A stretch of 64,000 bases of DNA from Verrucomicrobium sp. BvORR034 (GCF_000739635.1 NZ_BATQ01000163.1:62001-126000); one strand, 5' to 3'; positions 1 to 10,352 are shown, counted from the stretch's first letter. A program made the numbers and translations. The notes: a model not told the origin generated them from the sequence alone.

Positions 1-1885
1 GACTGGCGTACAAAGCATTCCCGGCCTGATGACGACTGGCCTGAATCCACAGCGGCGTCTGTTTAAGAGCCTCAACGCTGTGCAATCCCCGAATGGCGCA
101 GCGGACATCCCAGACCTGCTGCCCTTCCAGGGTCTGCCCCAGCAGGTAGTAGCGACGCAGCTGATGAGTACGAGTCTTCAGGTCAGAGGACAGCGCTCTT
201 GGGCCCACGCCACGCGGGCAGAAATAAATCATGCCCCACTTCATTCGCGTGAGCATACCCCTTTCCTGATCGAACGCTTTGGCATCGGGCTCCGCCGCGG
301 CAACCTTTTCTCCCGCGATGGACGGAAACGCATCTCCAAAGGTGTTTCCAAACTCCTTCCAGCCCTCATCATCCAGCACGTGCAACACCATCAACTGTAG
401 ATCCTCTGGCTTGAATGCGGCCCCGTGGAGCAGAAACAAGTCCCCTCCCCCTTGAGGATCACGATCCGATGAAGGGGTGATTTTCCAGGTGGTCAGAGTG
501 ACATTCTGGTTCGTGGTGACAACAGGTTCAGAGAACTTTGCCGCAGGCTCCCCCAGCCCACTCCACCCGGCAAAGCACCTGGTACGCAGCGCCTCCATCC
601 AGCCAGCACGCATCTTGTCCCAGGACGCAGAATCCTCCGGAGCCTTCACCGCACCTGCCAGAGGCACAAACACCTCATCCACGCGAGTGTTGATCTGATC
701 GGGAGGCAGTTCCTGGAAGACGCGGAGCTTTTCCATGGGGATGCCTTTTACTGCCGGAGCATCGGTCGTGTCCATCAGGCCTGCGCTTTGCAGATGGCGC
801 ATCATCCAGTGAAACTCTCCCGTATTGAGAGGCTGCAAGTCCTTATGCGGCCCCTCTGCGATATGCAGGCCGATGTTCTGCTCGGCCCCCAGGGCCTTGT
901 ACACCCGCCGGGTGGACTGGTAGATGTCGAACACACCATCAATGGGGAAAATACCGTCCTTGTCCGTGTTTGTGACCAGCAGAGCCCGCGGGGCGACGAG
1001 CGCGGCGAGGCGGTCATAATCCCAGCGGAACGTGTTCACGAAAAACATGCAGTCGCAGTGCCCAGAGACACAACCATCCACCACGTGATTTCGTAACGTC
1101 GTGATGCCTGCTGTGGGGACAGCACACTTGATCCGCTCGTCCAGTGCGGCCACGAACCATGAATAGGCGCCACCGCCACTCCGCCCGGCCACGCCAAAGC
1201 GGGTCTTGTCCACTTCCGGCCGGGTCTCCAGATAATCGAGCGCGCGAATGCCCGCCCACGCCTCCACCCCGGCAGGCGTGTAGCCCCGAGCCATCCACCA
1301 CCATTTTCCCAGCCGGTAGGTGCCGTGGTGTTCCCCGGCGATTTCGCCCAACTGCACGGTATCGATGATCAGACAGACGAAGCCGTGCTTCGCATACCAG
1401 ACCCCGTGATGCTCATACCCCGTTTTGTTGCCATAGCTCACGCCATCCTTCACCATGTTGGAGTGGCCGCAGACGTAGAGCACGGTGGGCAAGGGCTTGT
1501 CCACCACCTTGGGCCGGTAAAGGTTCGCCGTGACATACAGCCCGGGTCGGGACTGGTAGTGAAGGTTCTCGACAACGACTCCCTCGTGCTCGAACTCACC
1601 TGTCTTCGTAACTTTTAGATCGGTGCGCGGCGCGTTCAGATCCAGCCCCAGCATCTCTGCCAGCTCTGCCCGGCTTTGGTCGCGGAAGGCATTCCAAGTC
1701 TCTTTCCTGAGTTGAGCAACGGCTGAAGAATCCTCGATCAACGAGACCTGTCGCTCAAAGTACGCCGCCTGACTGCCCTCACCCTGCTTGTCATCCGCCG
1801 CTCCGGGCAACGATGGGCTCAGCAGGATGCCGCATGCCGCAGCTGCCATCAGCAAGTTCCACGAGAGGAAGGAAGGTGAACGCAT
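1..1885 (-). CDS. Secreted alpha/beta hydrolase (acetyl xylan esterase / prolyl oligopeptidase type), C-terminus cut by window edge
   Basis: The reading frame is open from the ATG at 1885 to the left edge (628 codons, no stop seen), so the 3' end is missing. The first 25-30 residues form a signal peptide, implying export. The catalytic half shows an alpha/beta-hydrolase fold: a VLYVCGH strand, the nucleophile elbow GRSGGG with Ser236, a later NTDKD segment that could supply the acid, and His347 in GPHKD. This resembles secreted esterases and prolyl-oligopeptidase-like hydrolases common in verrucomicrobial and planctomycete polysaccharide degradation. The part after about residue 380 is not recognised and may be an accessory domain. 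The gene diverges from the sulfatase across 137 bp, which suggests a shared role in breaking down esterified or sulfated glycans. Substrate is unknown. Confidence 0.85.
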   Translation of the reverse strand, partial: MRSPSFLSWNLLMAAAACGILLSPSLPGAADDKQGEGSQAAYFERQVSLIEDSSAVAQLRKETWNAFRDQSRAELAEMLGLDLNAPRTDLKVTKTGEFEHEGVVVENLHYQSRPGLYVTANLYRPKVVDKPLPTVLYVCGHSNMVKDGVSYGNKTGYEHHGVWYAKHGFVCLIIDTVQLGEIAGEHHGTYRLGKWWWMARGYTPAGVEAWAGIRALDYLETRPEVDKTRFGVAGRSGGGAYSWFVAALDERIKCAVPTAGITTLRNHVVDGCVSGHCDCMFFVNTFRWDYDRLAALVAPRALLVTNTDKDGIFPIDGVFDIYQSTRRVYKALGAEQNIGLHIAEGPHKDLQPLNTGEFHWMMRHLQSAGLMDTTDAPAVKGIPMEKLRVFQELPPDQINTRVDEVFVPLAGAVKAPEDSASWDKMRAGWMEALRTRCFAGWSGLGEPAAKFSEPVVTTNQNVTLTTWKITPSSDRDPQGGGDLFLLHGAAFKPEDLQLMVLHVLDDEGWKEFGNTFGDAFPSIAGEKVAAAEPDAKAFDQERGMLTRMKWGMIYFCPRGVGPRALSSDLKTRTHQLRRYYLLGQTLEGQQVWDVRCAIRGLHSVEALKQTPLWIQASRHQAGNALYAS

Positions 1886-2022
1886 GTCTGACCAATCGCC
1901 GTCAGGCCGCAGGGTCTTGCGAACCGCAGCGCATCCGCCTCAAATGTACCGGAACGCGACACTCCGTGCAGTGCATTTTGCCGAAACAGAAGGAGTGACA
2001 CTTCGCTCCAGTCGGACATTCT

Positions 2023-3546
2023 ATGCATATGACGGTTCGCCACCTCCTCTTGACTGCTGCCCTACTGGGCCTGTCCGCAGCGCTGCCCGCTGCGGAAAAA
2101 CCCAACATCATCTACATCCTGGCTGACGACGTCGGCTACGGGGACCTGAGCTGCTATGGAGCCACCCGGGTCAACACACCCAACCTGGACCGTCTGGCAG
2201 CGCAGGGCCTCCGCTTTACGGATGGCCACGCCCCCTCCGCCACCTGCACCCCCACCCGGTACGCCACGATCACCGGCCAGTACGCCTGGAGAAAAAAAGG
2301 CACCGCGATCCTGCCGGGTGATGCCGCACTCATCTTCGAGCCAGGCAGCCTCACCCTCCCAGCCCTCATGAAGCAGGCGGGCTACACGACCGGCGTGGTG
2401 GGCAAGTGGCACCTGGGGCTCGGCACGGCAGAGCAGAAGGTGGACTGGAACACCGAGATCAAACCGGGCCCTCTTGAAATCGGGTTCGACTACTCGTTCC
2501 TCATTCCTGCCACCGGCGACCGTACCCCGTGTGTGTTCGTGGAGAATCACCGGGTGGTGGGCCTGGATCCCGCCGACCCCATCTCCGTGCGCTATGGCGA
2601 GAAGATCGGTGATGAACCCACGGGCCGGGAAAACCCAGACCTGCTGAAGATGAAGCCCAGCCATGGGCACGACATGACCATCGTCAACGGCATCAGCCGC
2701 ATCGGCTACATGACCGGCGGCAAAGCAGCCCGCTGGGTGGATGAAGACATTGCCGACACCATCACCCGCAAGGCCACGGCATTTGTGGAGCAGAACAAGG
2801 AGAAACCCTTCTTCCTCTACTTCCCCACTCACGACATCCATGTACCGCGGGTGCCCCACCCCCGCTTTGTGGGCAAGACCGAGATGGGTGCCCGCGGTGA
2901 CGCCATCGTCCAGCTCGACTGGTGTGTGGGAGAAGTGCTCGCCACCCTGGAACGACTCAAGCTCACAGAAAACACGCTGATCATTTTCTCCAGCGACAAT
3001 GGCCCCGTCGTGGACGACGGCTACCAGGATGAGGCCGTGGCCAAACTGGGAAATCACAGCCCCTCCGGCCCCCTGCGCGGCGGCAAGTACAGCAACTTCG
3101 AAGGCGGGACCCGCGTGCCCTTCATCGTCCGCTGGCCGGATCGCATCAAACCGGGCACCTCAGATGCACTCGTCTGCCAGATTGACCTGATGGCCAGCTT
3201 CGCCGCCCTCACTGGCCAAAGCTTGCCCACAGAAGTAGCCCCAGACAGCCTCAACATGCTGCCCGCACTGCTGGGCGAATCCAAGACCGGCAGGGAATAT
3301 CTGGTGGAGCACGCGAGCCAGCTCTCCCTGCGTCACGGTACTTGGAAATACATCCCCCCGGGCAAAGGCCCCAAACGGCAGCAGAACACGGGGGTGGAGT
3401 CCGGCAAAGATGAAAAGGGCCAGTTGTTCGATCTCTCCCGCGACCTCGGAGAGAAGATGAATGTTCTGAGCGAGCATCCTGACAAAGCCGCAGCGATGGC
3501 GGCCAAGCTGGAGGAAATACAGAAATCTGGCCGCAGCCGGAACTGA
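2023..3546 (+). CDS. Secreted arylsulfatase-type sulfatase
   Basis: A 507-residue protein with an N-terminal signal peptide (residues 1-24; ATG 2029 is an equally possible start). The type I sulfatase active-site motif CTPTR is at residues 75-79. Cys75 would be converted to formylglycine by a maturase encoded elsewhere. The metal-binding ADDVGYGD segment (about 34-41) and the later HDIHVP and SSDNGP segments fit the arylsulfatase family, and the length is usual. It would hydrolyse sulfate esters, probably on polysaccharides, in the periplasm or outside the cell. It diverges from an esterase-like gene and is followed by a sensor kinase. The substrate cannot be told from sequence. Confidence 0.93.
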   Translation: MHMTVRHLLLTAALLGLSAALPAAEKPNIIYILADDVGYGDLSCYGATRVNTPNLDRLAAQGLRFTDGHAPSATCTPTRYATITGQYAWRKKGTAILPGDAALIFEPGSLTLPALMKQAGYTTGVVGKWHLGLGTAEQKVDWNTEIKPGPLEIGFDYSFLIPATGDRTPCVFVENHRVVGLDPADPISVRYGEKIGDEPTGRENPDLLKMKPSHGHDMTIVNGISRIGYMTGGKAARWVDEDIADTITRKATAFVEQNKEKPFFLYFPTHDIHVPRVPHPRFVGKTEMGARGDAIVQLDWCVGEVLATLERLKLTENTLIIFSSDNGPVVDDGYQDEAVAKLGNHSPSGPLRGGKYSNFEGGTRVPFIVRWPDRIKPGTSDALVCQIDLMASFAALTGQSLPTEVAPDSLNMLPALLGESKTGREYLVEHASQLSLRHGTWKYIPPGKGPKRQQNTGVESGKDEKGQLFDLSRDLGEKMNVLSEHPDKAAAMAAKLEEIQKSGRSRN

Positions 3547-3571
3547 GCAGAGGAAATCTTTCTTCCGTAGG

Positions 3572-3609
3572 GTTGCAGAACGTGATTCACTGAAGGCACG
3601 TTCTGCAAC
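3572..3609. repeat. 13-bp perfect inverted repeat between sulfatase and sensor kinase
   Basis: GTTGCAGAACGTG and its exact reverse complement are separated by 12 bases. The right arm ends one base before the GTG at 3610, three bases before the ATG at 3613. There is no T-run, so it is not a standard intrinsic terminator. It could end sulfatase transcription, be an operator, or fold over the kinase start in mRNA. Confidence 0.75.
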
Positions 3610-3612
3610 GTG

Positions 3613-5643
3613 ATGAATTCCCCCCGGTTCCTGATCACCGCCTGCACACTAGGGTGCCTCGTATGGGGAGAGCCGATCTGCGCTCAGGCTCAGGGCACTC
3701 CTCCCGTTGTCGCGGCAGAGGCTTCGCGTTGGTCCTGGCTGTCCCATCTGGATGGCACCCTCAAGCGCCTCAATGAGGACATCACGCTCCTTGAGACACG
3801 CCTGGCCACACTGGCCCATCTTCCCGAGGAGCAAACCGGGGAACGCCTGGGTTATCACAGCCGCATTCTTCAAGGCGGAAGAGTGGGAGATCTCTGGGTG
3901 CAGGTGGATCTGGGGGCGAGCCGGGAATTTGATACCGTTGTACTGGTACCGGTCGTGCTTCCGCGGGAATTGGGCGGCATCGCGGGTTATGGATTCCCCC
4001 GCCGCTTTCGCGTTGCCGTGGCTGAGACACCGGACATGGCGAATGAGCAGGTGCTGATTGACTCCTCAACCGATCTGCCCAATCCCGGACGGGCCCCGCT
4101 GTTGATTCACGCAAAGGGTGCGAGAGGACAACACCTGAGGGTAACGGCCACCGGCCCCACCGGCAGAGTGGGATCAGATGGCCGGATCAACTGGCCCTCC
4201 CTGGCCCTGGCGGAAGTCATGGCGCTGTATGGCGACCGGAATCTGGCTGCAGGCCGGCGGGTCACCGCCCCCACTTCCCGGGAAGCGGCCCCTGTCTGGT
4301 CTCTGCAAAACCTCACTGACGGCGAGAGCGTGCTGGGCGCCCCGGTGGGCGCAGGCTCCAAATCGCGCAAGGGCTGGCACAGCGAAGCCTACCCAGAAGC
4401 CACCACTCCTGTCTCCATCACGCTGGATCTTGACCAAGTGATGCCGCTGGACGATGTGCGGTTGTTTCCCATGCGATGGGAGGGCTACCCACACTGGCTG
4501 GGGTTTGGCTTTCCCGTGCGCTACAGGGTGGAGTGTGCCGATGATCCGTCATTCAGCACTCCCCGCGTGATTGCCGACTTCACAGGCCATGATGTCCCGA
4601 ATCCTGGCATGAATGCGGTGACGCTACCGGCCGACGGCGTCCAGGCCCGCCTCGTGCGCATCACCGCCACCCAGCAGTGGGAGCGCTTCACCGATCACGC
4701 CTTCGCCCTCTCTGAAGTGCAAGTCTATTCAGGTGGGGCCAATGTGGCCCGGCAGGCGACGGTGACTACCACCAGCGTGTACCCAGACAAACCCTGGGCA
4801 AATGAGAACCTCGTGGATGGTGACGCCAGTGACAACCCGATCCTGCCGCTCCAGAACTGGGTGCAGGAACTCCAGGAATCCTCCCGGGTGGAGCACGAGT
4901 TGAAATCGCTGAAGGCGCAGCGATACCAGCGGGAAGCGAAATGGAAACGTGGCCTCTTAAGAGGAGGCATCGGCCTGGTGCTACTGACACTGGCCGGGCT
5001 CACCACCTCCCTTGTGCGCAACTCGCTGCGTCGGCGCAGGGAACTGCGCGCCCTGCAACAACGCATCGCCCGTGATCTGCACGATGAGGTGGGCAGCAAC
5101 CTGGCCGGCATATCCCTGCTCAGCAGAGAGGCCAGTCAAACGGCATCCCCTCCGCTTCGCCGCCAGATTCTGGAAGAAGTCTGCCGAGTGGCGGATGAGA
5201 CGGCCGCCTCCATGCGGGATCTGGTGTGGATGGTGCAGCCGGGCATGCCGGGGGATCTGGTGAGCGGCCTGCGACTCACGGCCGGACGCATGCTTTCCGG
5301 AATGAGTGTGCAGTTCCATCCTCCAGAGACTGCACTGCCACCCCGGCTGGAGCTGGAGTTCAAGCGCGAGATCTTCCTCATTTTCAAAGAAGCCCTGCAA
5401 AACGTCGCCCGGCACAGCGGAGCCAAAAATGTGGTAATTTCCTTTATCCGCGAGGGCCGGCTCATGGTGGTGCGCATCAAGGATGATGGCAAGGGGCTGC
5501 CCAAGGCAGGAGAGAACCCGAACCCTGGAAACGGACTGGAAAACATGCGACAGCGGGCGCGTTCCCTGCGGGGTGAGGTGCGGCTGAGTTCTCCTGAGGA
5601 GGGCGGCTGCGAAGTTCAGATCCGGGTGCCATGGCCGGTGTGA
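3613..5643 (+). CDS. Sensor histidine kinase, NarL/UhpB type, with large extracytoplasmic sensor region
   Basis: A 676-residue protein (677 if GTG 3610 is used) with a signal peptide at about 1-27. A long extracytoplasmic part (about 40-395) contains two similar segments that look like discoidin or F5/8C-type beta-sandwiches. One membrane helix lies at about 450-470. The HisKA_3 dimerisation domain follows, with the phospho-acceptor His490 in ARDLHDEVGSNLAG, then a HATPase domain ending the protein (NVARHSGA near 580, GNGLENMRQRA near 635). The response regulator starts 79 bp downstream, so the two form a two-component pair. The carbohydrate-binding look of the sensor and the upstream sulfatase suggest sensing of a glycan or its fragments; that link is inferred. 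Confidence 0.9.
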   Translation: MNSPRFLITACTLGCLVWGEPICAQAQGTPPVVAAEASRWSWLSHLDGTLKRLNEDITLLETRLATLAHLPEEQTGERLGYHSRILQGGRVGDLWVQVDLGASREFDTVVLVPVVLPRELGGIAGYGFPRRFRVAVAETPDMANEQVLIDSSTDLPNPGRAPLLIHAKGARGQHLRVTATGPTGRVGSDGRINWPSLALAEVMALYGDRNLAAGRRVTAPTSREAAPVWSLQNLTDGESVLGAPVGAGSKSRKGWHSEAYPEATTPVSITLDLDQVMPLDDVRLFPMRWEGYPHWLGFGFPVRYRVECADDPSFSTPRVIADFTGHDVPNPGMNAVTLPADGVQARLVRITATQQWERFTDHAFALSEVQVYSGGANVARQATVTTTSVYPDKPWANENLVDGDASDNPILPLQNWVQELQESSRVEHELKSLKAQRYQREAKWKRGLLRGGIGLVLLTLAGLTTSLVRNSLRRRRELRALQQRIARDLHDEVGSNLAGISLLSREASQTASPPLRRQILEEVCRVADETAASMRDLVWMVQPGMPGDLVSGLRLTAGRMLSGMSVQFHPPETALPPRLELEFKREIFLIFKEALQNVARHSGAKNVVISFIREGRLMVVRIKDDGKGLPKAGENPNPGNGLENMRQRARSLRGEVRLSSPEEGGCEVQIRVPWPV

Positions 5644-5722
5644 TCCATTGATGAAACCGGAACGCCGGCCTCCCGGACATTCGTGAGTTGCAATTCCAAC
5701 CTTCCCGACCAAGCCTTCGTCC

Positions 5723-6361
5723 ATGTCCCTGCCCCGCGTCTGGATCGTTGAAGACAATGCCGTGTACCGCGGCGCGGTGGCCCGTGCCCTGACCGCCACC
5801 GGGGAGCTCCATTGCGAAGAACAGTTTGGCACGGGGAAGGCTCTGATGCAGGCCATCCAGGACCGGCTGCCTCCTCAGATCGTCCTGCTGGATGCCGGCC
5901 TGCCAGATGGCAGCGGCATCGATCTGCTGCCTGCGATGCGCGACCGCGCCCCCGACTGCCGGGTGCTCATGCTCACCGTGTTTGAAGATGCCGCCAAGAT
6001 CACCCAGGCCATTTGCAACGGCGCCCAGGGTTATCTCCTGAAGAACTCGTCAATCGAGGAAATTATCAGCGGCATCCAGCAATCCCTGAAGGGCGGGGTG
6101 CCCATGACGCCGTGCATCGCCCACCAGGTGCTGGAGCTTTTCTCCCGCTTCGCCCCGCGGCATGCGGACTACGGCTTGAGCACGCGGGAAAGGGAAACGC
6201 TGGAACTGATGGTGCAGGGGTTCATCCGCAAGGAGATCGCCGACCGGCTCAGCCTCAGCCTGCACACCGTGGACACCTATCTGCGCGGCGTGTACCGCAA
6301 GCTTGAGGTGAACACCCGCACGGGGGCCGTGGCCAAGGCGCTGAAGGAGGGCCTGGTTTGA
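5723..6361 (+). CDS. Response regulator, NarL/LuxR family
   Basis: A 212-residue protein with a receiver domain (about 5-120) and a C-terminal LuxR-type helix-turn-helix (about 148-210). The acidic pocket is Glu10/Asp11, the phosphorylation site is Asp57 in VLLDAGLPDGSG, the switch Thr is in LMLTVFE, and the conserved Lys is in YLLKNSS. The DNA-binding part shows LSTRERETLELMVQG and HTVDTYLRGVYRKL. It is the expected partner of the preceding kinase. Its targets are not identifiable here; the sulfatase, esterase and acyltransferase are neighbouring candidates. Confidence 0.93.
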   Translation: MSLPRVWIVEDNAVYRGAVARALTATGELHCEEQFGTGKALMQAIQDRLPPQIVLLDAGLPDGSGIDLLPAMRDRAPDCRVLMLTVFEDAAKITQAICNGAQGYLLKNSSIEEIISGIQQSLKGGVPMTPCIAHQVLELFSRFAPRHADYGLSTRERETLELMVQGFIRKEIADRLSLSLHTVDTYLRGVYRKLEVNTRTGAVAKALKEGLV

Positions 6362-7512
6362 CCCCACCCGCCGCACCAAAACTGGACGAGAGCACCTCCT
6401 CGGGCCTCGATCTACTCAGGGGACTCCTCGCCGTGCTGGTGCTGCTTTCCCACGCCTTCCGCCAGACGGTGACGCGCAGTGAGTGGGCCACGGGCGACAC
6501 CCTTCTGATCCGTGTGCTCCATGCCTCGGTCGGGCAGGGCCTGGTGTGGGTCATGGGCTTCTTTGTCATCTCCGGCCTGTGCATCCAGATGAGCATCCGT
6601 CGCAGTCTGGAGACGGGGACATGGAGTTTCAGCGACTACCTGCGAGCCCGGTTCAGCCGGATCTACCCGCTCTTCCTGGTGGGCATCGCCGCATGTCTTC
6701 TTGCGGAATGGCTCAACCCCCGACCGGACCAGTTCAGCTGGGATAAGGTCGGAGGCTACTTCTTCATGCTCCAGGGGTTCACTGGCTACACAGAGCACTT
6801 TGCCCCCTCATGGAGCCTCACCAACGAATGCCTCTACTACCTGGCGTGGCCCGTGATCTTGGTGGCGTGTCGATTTCACTCGGCTCGGGCTTGGTGGGCT
6901 GGTGTTGCCCTCACGTTGCTCGTCACCGGCGGCCTCGTCTTTTGGTGGCTTGCAGAAGGCAAGCCTCATGGGCCCTTGAATGAATCCTGGACCGTCACGG
7001 TCCGGTTTCTCGTCTGGCTTGTCGGCGTGGGGCTCTATGAACGCTGGACAGCAATGACAAGTTCGAGGAATTCCGGAAGCGCGGGCAACTGGCTGTTTGC
7101 GGCCGCCGCCCTTGCTTTTCTAGCCCTCTACACCGCCTTCTGGATGTACTCCCGCCGGGTCTTCCTTCTGCACGGCCTGGAACTGGTGGCAGGGATTGGG
7201 TTTGCGTTCCTGATCATTCGCCTCCGCGATGCGGCCTGGCTGAGAGAATCTCGTTGGAAGAAGCTGGCCCACACCCTCGGCATCTGGAGTTATCCCCTCT
7301 ACCTGCTGCATCAGCCGGTCATCGGTCTCACGGACCTCCTCTTCAAACCCGGCGCCATGCTCGCAGGCAGTCCCGTCTGGATCTCCGGCCCGGTCTTCAT
7401 CGCCGCACCTCTGATCGTGTGCTGGCTTCTCGGCGCCCCATTGGAACGGCGCATCCTCTCCTGGCGGAAGTCTTGGCTGAAGGCACCAACAACTCCCAAG
7501 TCACCGCTTTGA
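6358..7512 (+). CDS. Membrane acyltransferase, acyltransferase 3 (OafA/YrhL-like) family
   Basis: A 384-residue integral membrane protein with about ten hydrophobic segments. The N-terminus GLDLLRGLLAVLVLLSHAF is typical of the family, with the conserved Arg and His of helix 1; FVISGLCI and RFSRIYPLF follow. Such proteins O-acylate surface polysaccharides or other envelope glycans using cytoplasmic acyl donors. The start is TTG at 6358, chosen because an AGGAGGG ribosome-binding sequence lies just upstream inside the response-regulator gene. The two genes overlap by four bases and are probably translationally coupled. The substrate is unknown. Confidence 0.87.
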   Translation: MTPPAAPKLDESTSSGLDLLRGLLAVLVLLSHAFRQTVTRSEWATGDTLLIRVLHASVGQGLVWVMGFFVISGLCIQMSIRRSLETGTWSFSDYLRARFSRIYPLFLVGIAACLLAEWLNPRPDQFSWDKVGGYFFMLQGFTGYTEHFAPSWSLTNECLYYLAWPVILVACRFHSARAWWAGVALTLLVTGGLVFWWLAEGKPHGPLNESWTVTVRFLVWLVGVGLYERWTAMTSSRNSGSAGNWLFAAAALAFLALYTAFWMYSRRVFLLHGLELVAGIGFAFLIIRLRDAAWLRESRWKKLAHTLGIWSYPLYLLHQPVIGLTDLLFKPGAMLAGSPVWISGPVFIAAPLIVCWLLGAPLERRILSWRKSWLKAPTTPKSPL

Positions 7513-7538
7513 GGTGGTGACGCCAAGTCATCCAAGGA

Positions 7539-7588
7539 CCGGCGGTTTGTGCTTGCACAACCGCCGGCCCCTGGGGCTCACTTGCCCC
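7539..7588. terminator. Two adjacent hairpins between convergent genes, possible terminators
   Basis: First hairpin, 7539-7567: CCGGCGGTTTGTGC, a TT loop, and GCACAACCGCCGG, with one bulged T. Second hairpin, 7573-7588: GGGGC-TCACTT-GCCCC, followed by seven A residues. They sit between the acyltransferase and the convergent molybdopterin protein, where a bidirectional terminator is expected. No T-run follows the stems in either direction, so termination is inferred from position and stem strength. Confidence 0.5.
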
Positions 7589-7631
7589 AAAAAAACGATA
7601 CATGGTTTGCCCCCTCGGCATCCCTCAATCC

Positions 7632-7667
7632 AATTCCGTAAATTCTGTTAATTCTGTTAATTCTGTC
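7632..7667. repeat. Short tandem repeat, four 9-bp units
   Basis: Units AATTCCGTA, AATTCTGTT, AATTCTGTT and AATTCTGTC follow each other without gaps in the intergenic space 3' of the molybdopterin gene. It is AT-richer than its surroundings. No function can be assigned. Confidence 0.8.
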
Positions 7668-7694
7668 TATCCCTACCCCTGCAACGCCTTCCTC

Positions 7695-8357
7695 TCAAGG
7701 AAGATAAGACCTTGCCGTTTCCGCGAACCGGTCATTCAACCACGGGTCTGCCGTGTTGCTGTAGCCGCGTTTTTCCCAGTACCCGAGCTGTTCCGCGCTC
7801 AGGAACTCGATCTTTCTCACGAACTTGGCGCTCTTCCACGCATAGAGATGCGGGATGACGATCCGTGCTGGCGCGCCGTGTTCCAAGGTGATGGGTTTTC
7901 CCTCAAAATGCGTGGCCAGCAGGGCATCGGCATGCGTCCAGTCTTCCACCAGAGTGTTGGTGGTGTACCCGTCATAGCTGGTATAGAAGACGTACTGCGC
8001 CCCTTCATGCGGTCGGAGCCGGTCGAGAAGATCCACCAGCGGCACTCCGCTCCAGGCGCAGTCATACTTGCTCCAGGTCGTGACGCAGTGGAAGTCACTG
8101 GTGCGCTGGTCCTGTTGCATCTCGACCAACTCAGCCCAAGAGAGCGTCAGGGGCACTTCCACCTCTCCGGCAATCTCCAGCTTCCATTCCTCCAGCTTGA
8201 CCTTGGGATGAATGCCGAGATCCAGCACTGGAAACCCTGAGGCCAGATGCTGGCCGGGTGGCAGCCGGTCCGTGGAGCGTTCCGCCAGGCGATGCGCTCC
8301 CCGCTCCTGCATCTTCCGCGCCCAGGCCTCTTTGCGTTGGGTGAAGTCCGCAGCCAT
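7695..8357 (-). CDS. Sulfite-oxidase-like molybdopterin-dependent oxidoreductase
   Basis: A 220-residue protein matching the oxidoreductase molybdopterin-binding (SUOX) fold without the C-terminal dimerisation domain or a heme domain. The molybdenum ligand should be Cys91 in DFHCVTTWS. Further family features are YDCAWSGVPL, a tyrosine-rich central segment and PARIVIPHLYAWKSAKFV. There is no Sec or Tat signal, so it is probably cytoplasmic, unlike MsrP/YedY. No membrane partner gene is adjacent. Substrate and electron acceptor are unknown. It stands alone, convergent with the acyltransferase. Confidence 0.85.
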   Translation of the reverse strand: MAADFTQRKEAWARKMQERGAHRLAERSTDRLPPGQHLASGFPVLDLGIHPKVKLEEWKLEIAGEVEVPLTLSWAELVEMQQDQRTSDFHCVTTWSKYDCAWSGVPLVDLLDRLRPHEGAQYVFYTSYDGYTTNTLVEDWTHADALLATHFEGKPITLEHGAPARIVIPHLYAWKSAKFVRKIEFLSAEQLGYWEKRGYSNTADPWLNDRFAETARSYLP

Positions 8358-8397
8358 GTCTGGAAGTCGGGGTGAAGGATTCAGGAATCAACTCAAA

Positions 8398-9365
<968 letters not shown>

Positions 9366-9369
<4 letters not shown>

Positions 9370-10352
9370 GCGACGCAAACGGGGCATTGTTCCACCCAGT
9401 GCTGGGGAGAGATTTCGATGAAGGGCGGACGCTGGTTCAGGTGTTCCGGCAGATGGGGTCGTCCCGACCTCTCTGCGAAACGACAGCCTGGAAGCAAGGT
9501 CTCGATGGGAGGCACGCTGCCAGGAATCGCCTTGAGCCGCGACTTAGGAACGGATTCAATCTTGGGGATGCTCTGTAGCAGGCCCTGCGTGTAGGCGTGT
9601 CGCGGTGAGGAAAAGATCTCAGCCACGGGTGCCCGTTCCACCACCCGGCCTGCATACATGACCACCACCTCATCACAGGTCTCGGCGATCACCCCCAGGT
9701 CATGGGTGATCAACAACACGCTCATGCCCATCTCCGTCTGGAGGCTGTTGATCAGATCCAGAATCTGCGCCTGCACCGTGACATCCAGTGCGGTGGTGGG
9801 TTCATCAGCAATCAGCAGCTTGGGCTTGTGCACCAGGGCCATGGCGATCATCACACGCTGCCGCATGCCGCCAGAGAGCTGATGCGGGTACTCCTGAAGC
9901 CGGACTTCCGGTGAGGGGATGCGAACCTTCGTCAGCAGTTCAATGGACCGCTGCAGGATCTCCCGTGAACTGGACTTCTGGTGAAGCAAGATGGCCTCGG
10001 CCAGCTGCTTGCCCACCGTCTGCACGGGATTGAGCGCCGTCATGGGTTCCTGGAAAATCATGCTGATCTCCCGCCCGCGAAACTTGCGAAGCTCCTCCAC
10101 GCTCAGTTCCGCAAGATTGCGGCCTTCAAACGAGATGGAACCTCCCGCGATCTTGCCATGCGGTTGGGGGAGCAGGCGGTTGATGGAGAACGCCGTGACG
10201 CTCTTGCCACACCCAGACTCTCCCACCAGGCCCAGCGTTTTGCCGCGTTTGACCTCAAACCGCACCCCGTCCACAGCAGTCACCCGGCCGGCATCGGTGT
10301 CGAACACCGTGACCAGATCCTTCACTTCAAGAATATTCTCTGGGGCACTCAT
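9366..10352 (-). CDS. Peptide ABC transporter ATP-binding protein, OppD/DppD type
   Basis: A 328-residue ATPase with Walker A GESGCGKS at about 44-51, signature LSGGMRQR, Walker [13 protein letters not shown] and a C-terminal oligopeptide-transporter domain ending in a CPVC cluster. Its ATG shares one base with the TAA of the binding-protein gene. Together with the next ATPase it does the job that YejF, a single double-ATPase protein, does in enterobacteria. It may also serve the divergent OppABC system, which has no ATPase genes of its own. Confidence 0.93.

Noticed and set aside
802-1304. Small minus-strand ORFs in the first 2 kb
   Set aside because: Out of frame with the single long hydrolase frame (1-1885), which has a signal peptide, GRSGGG elbow and no stop.
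7602-8240. 212-codon plus-strand ORF with an NSVNSVNSV start
   Set aside because: The repeat is the translated 9-bp DNA tandem repeat and the remainder is antisense to the molybdopterin gene.
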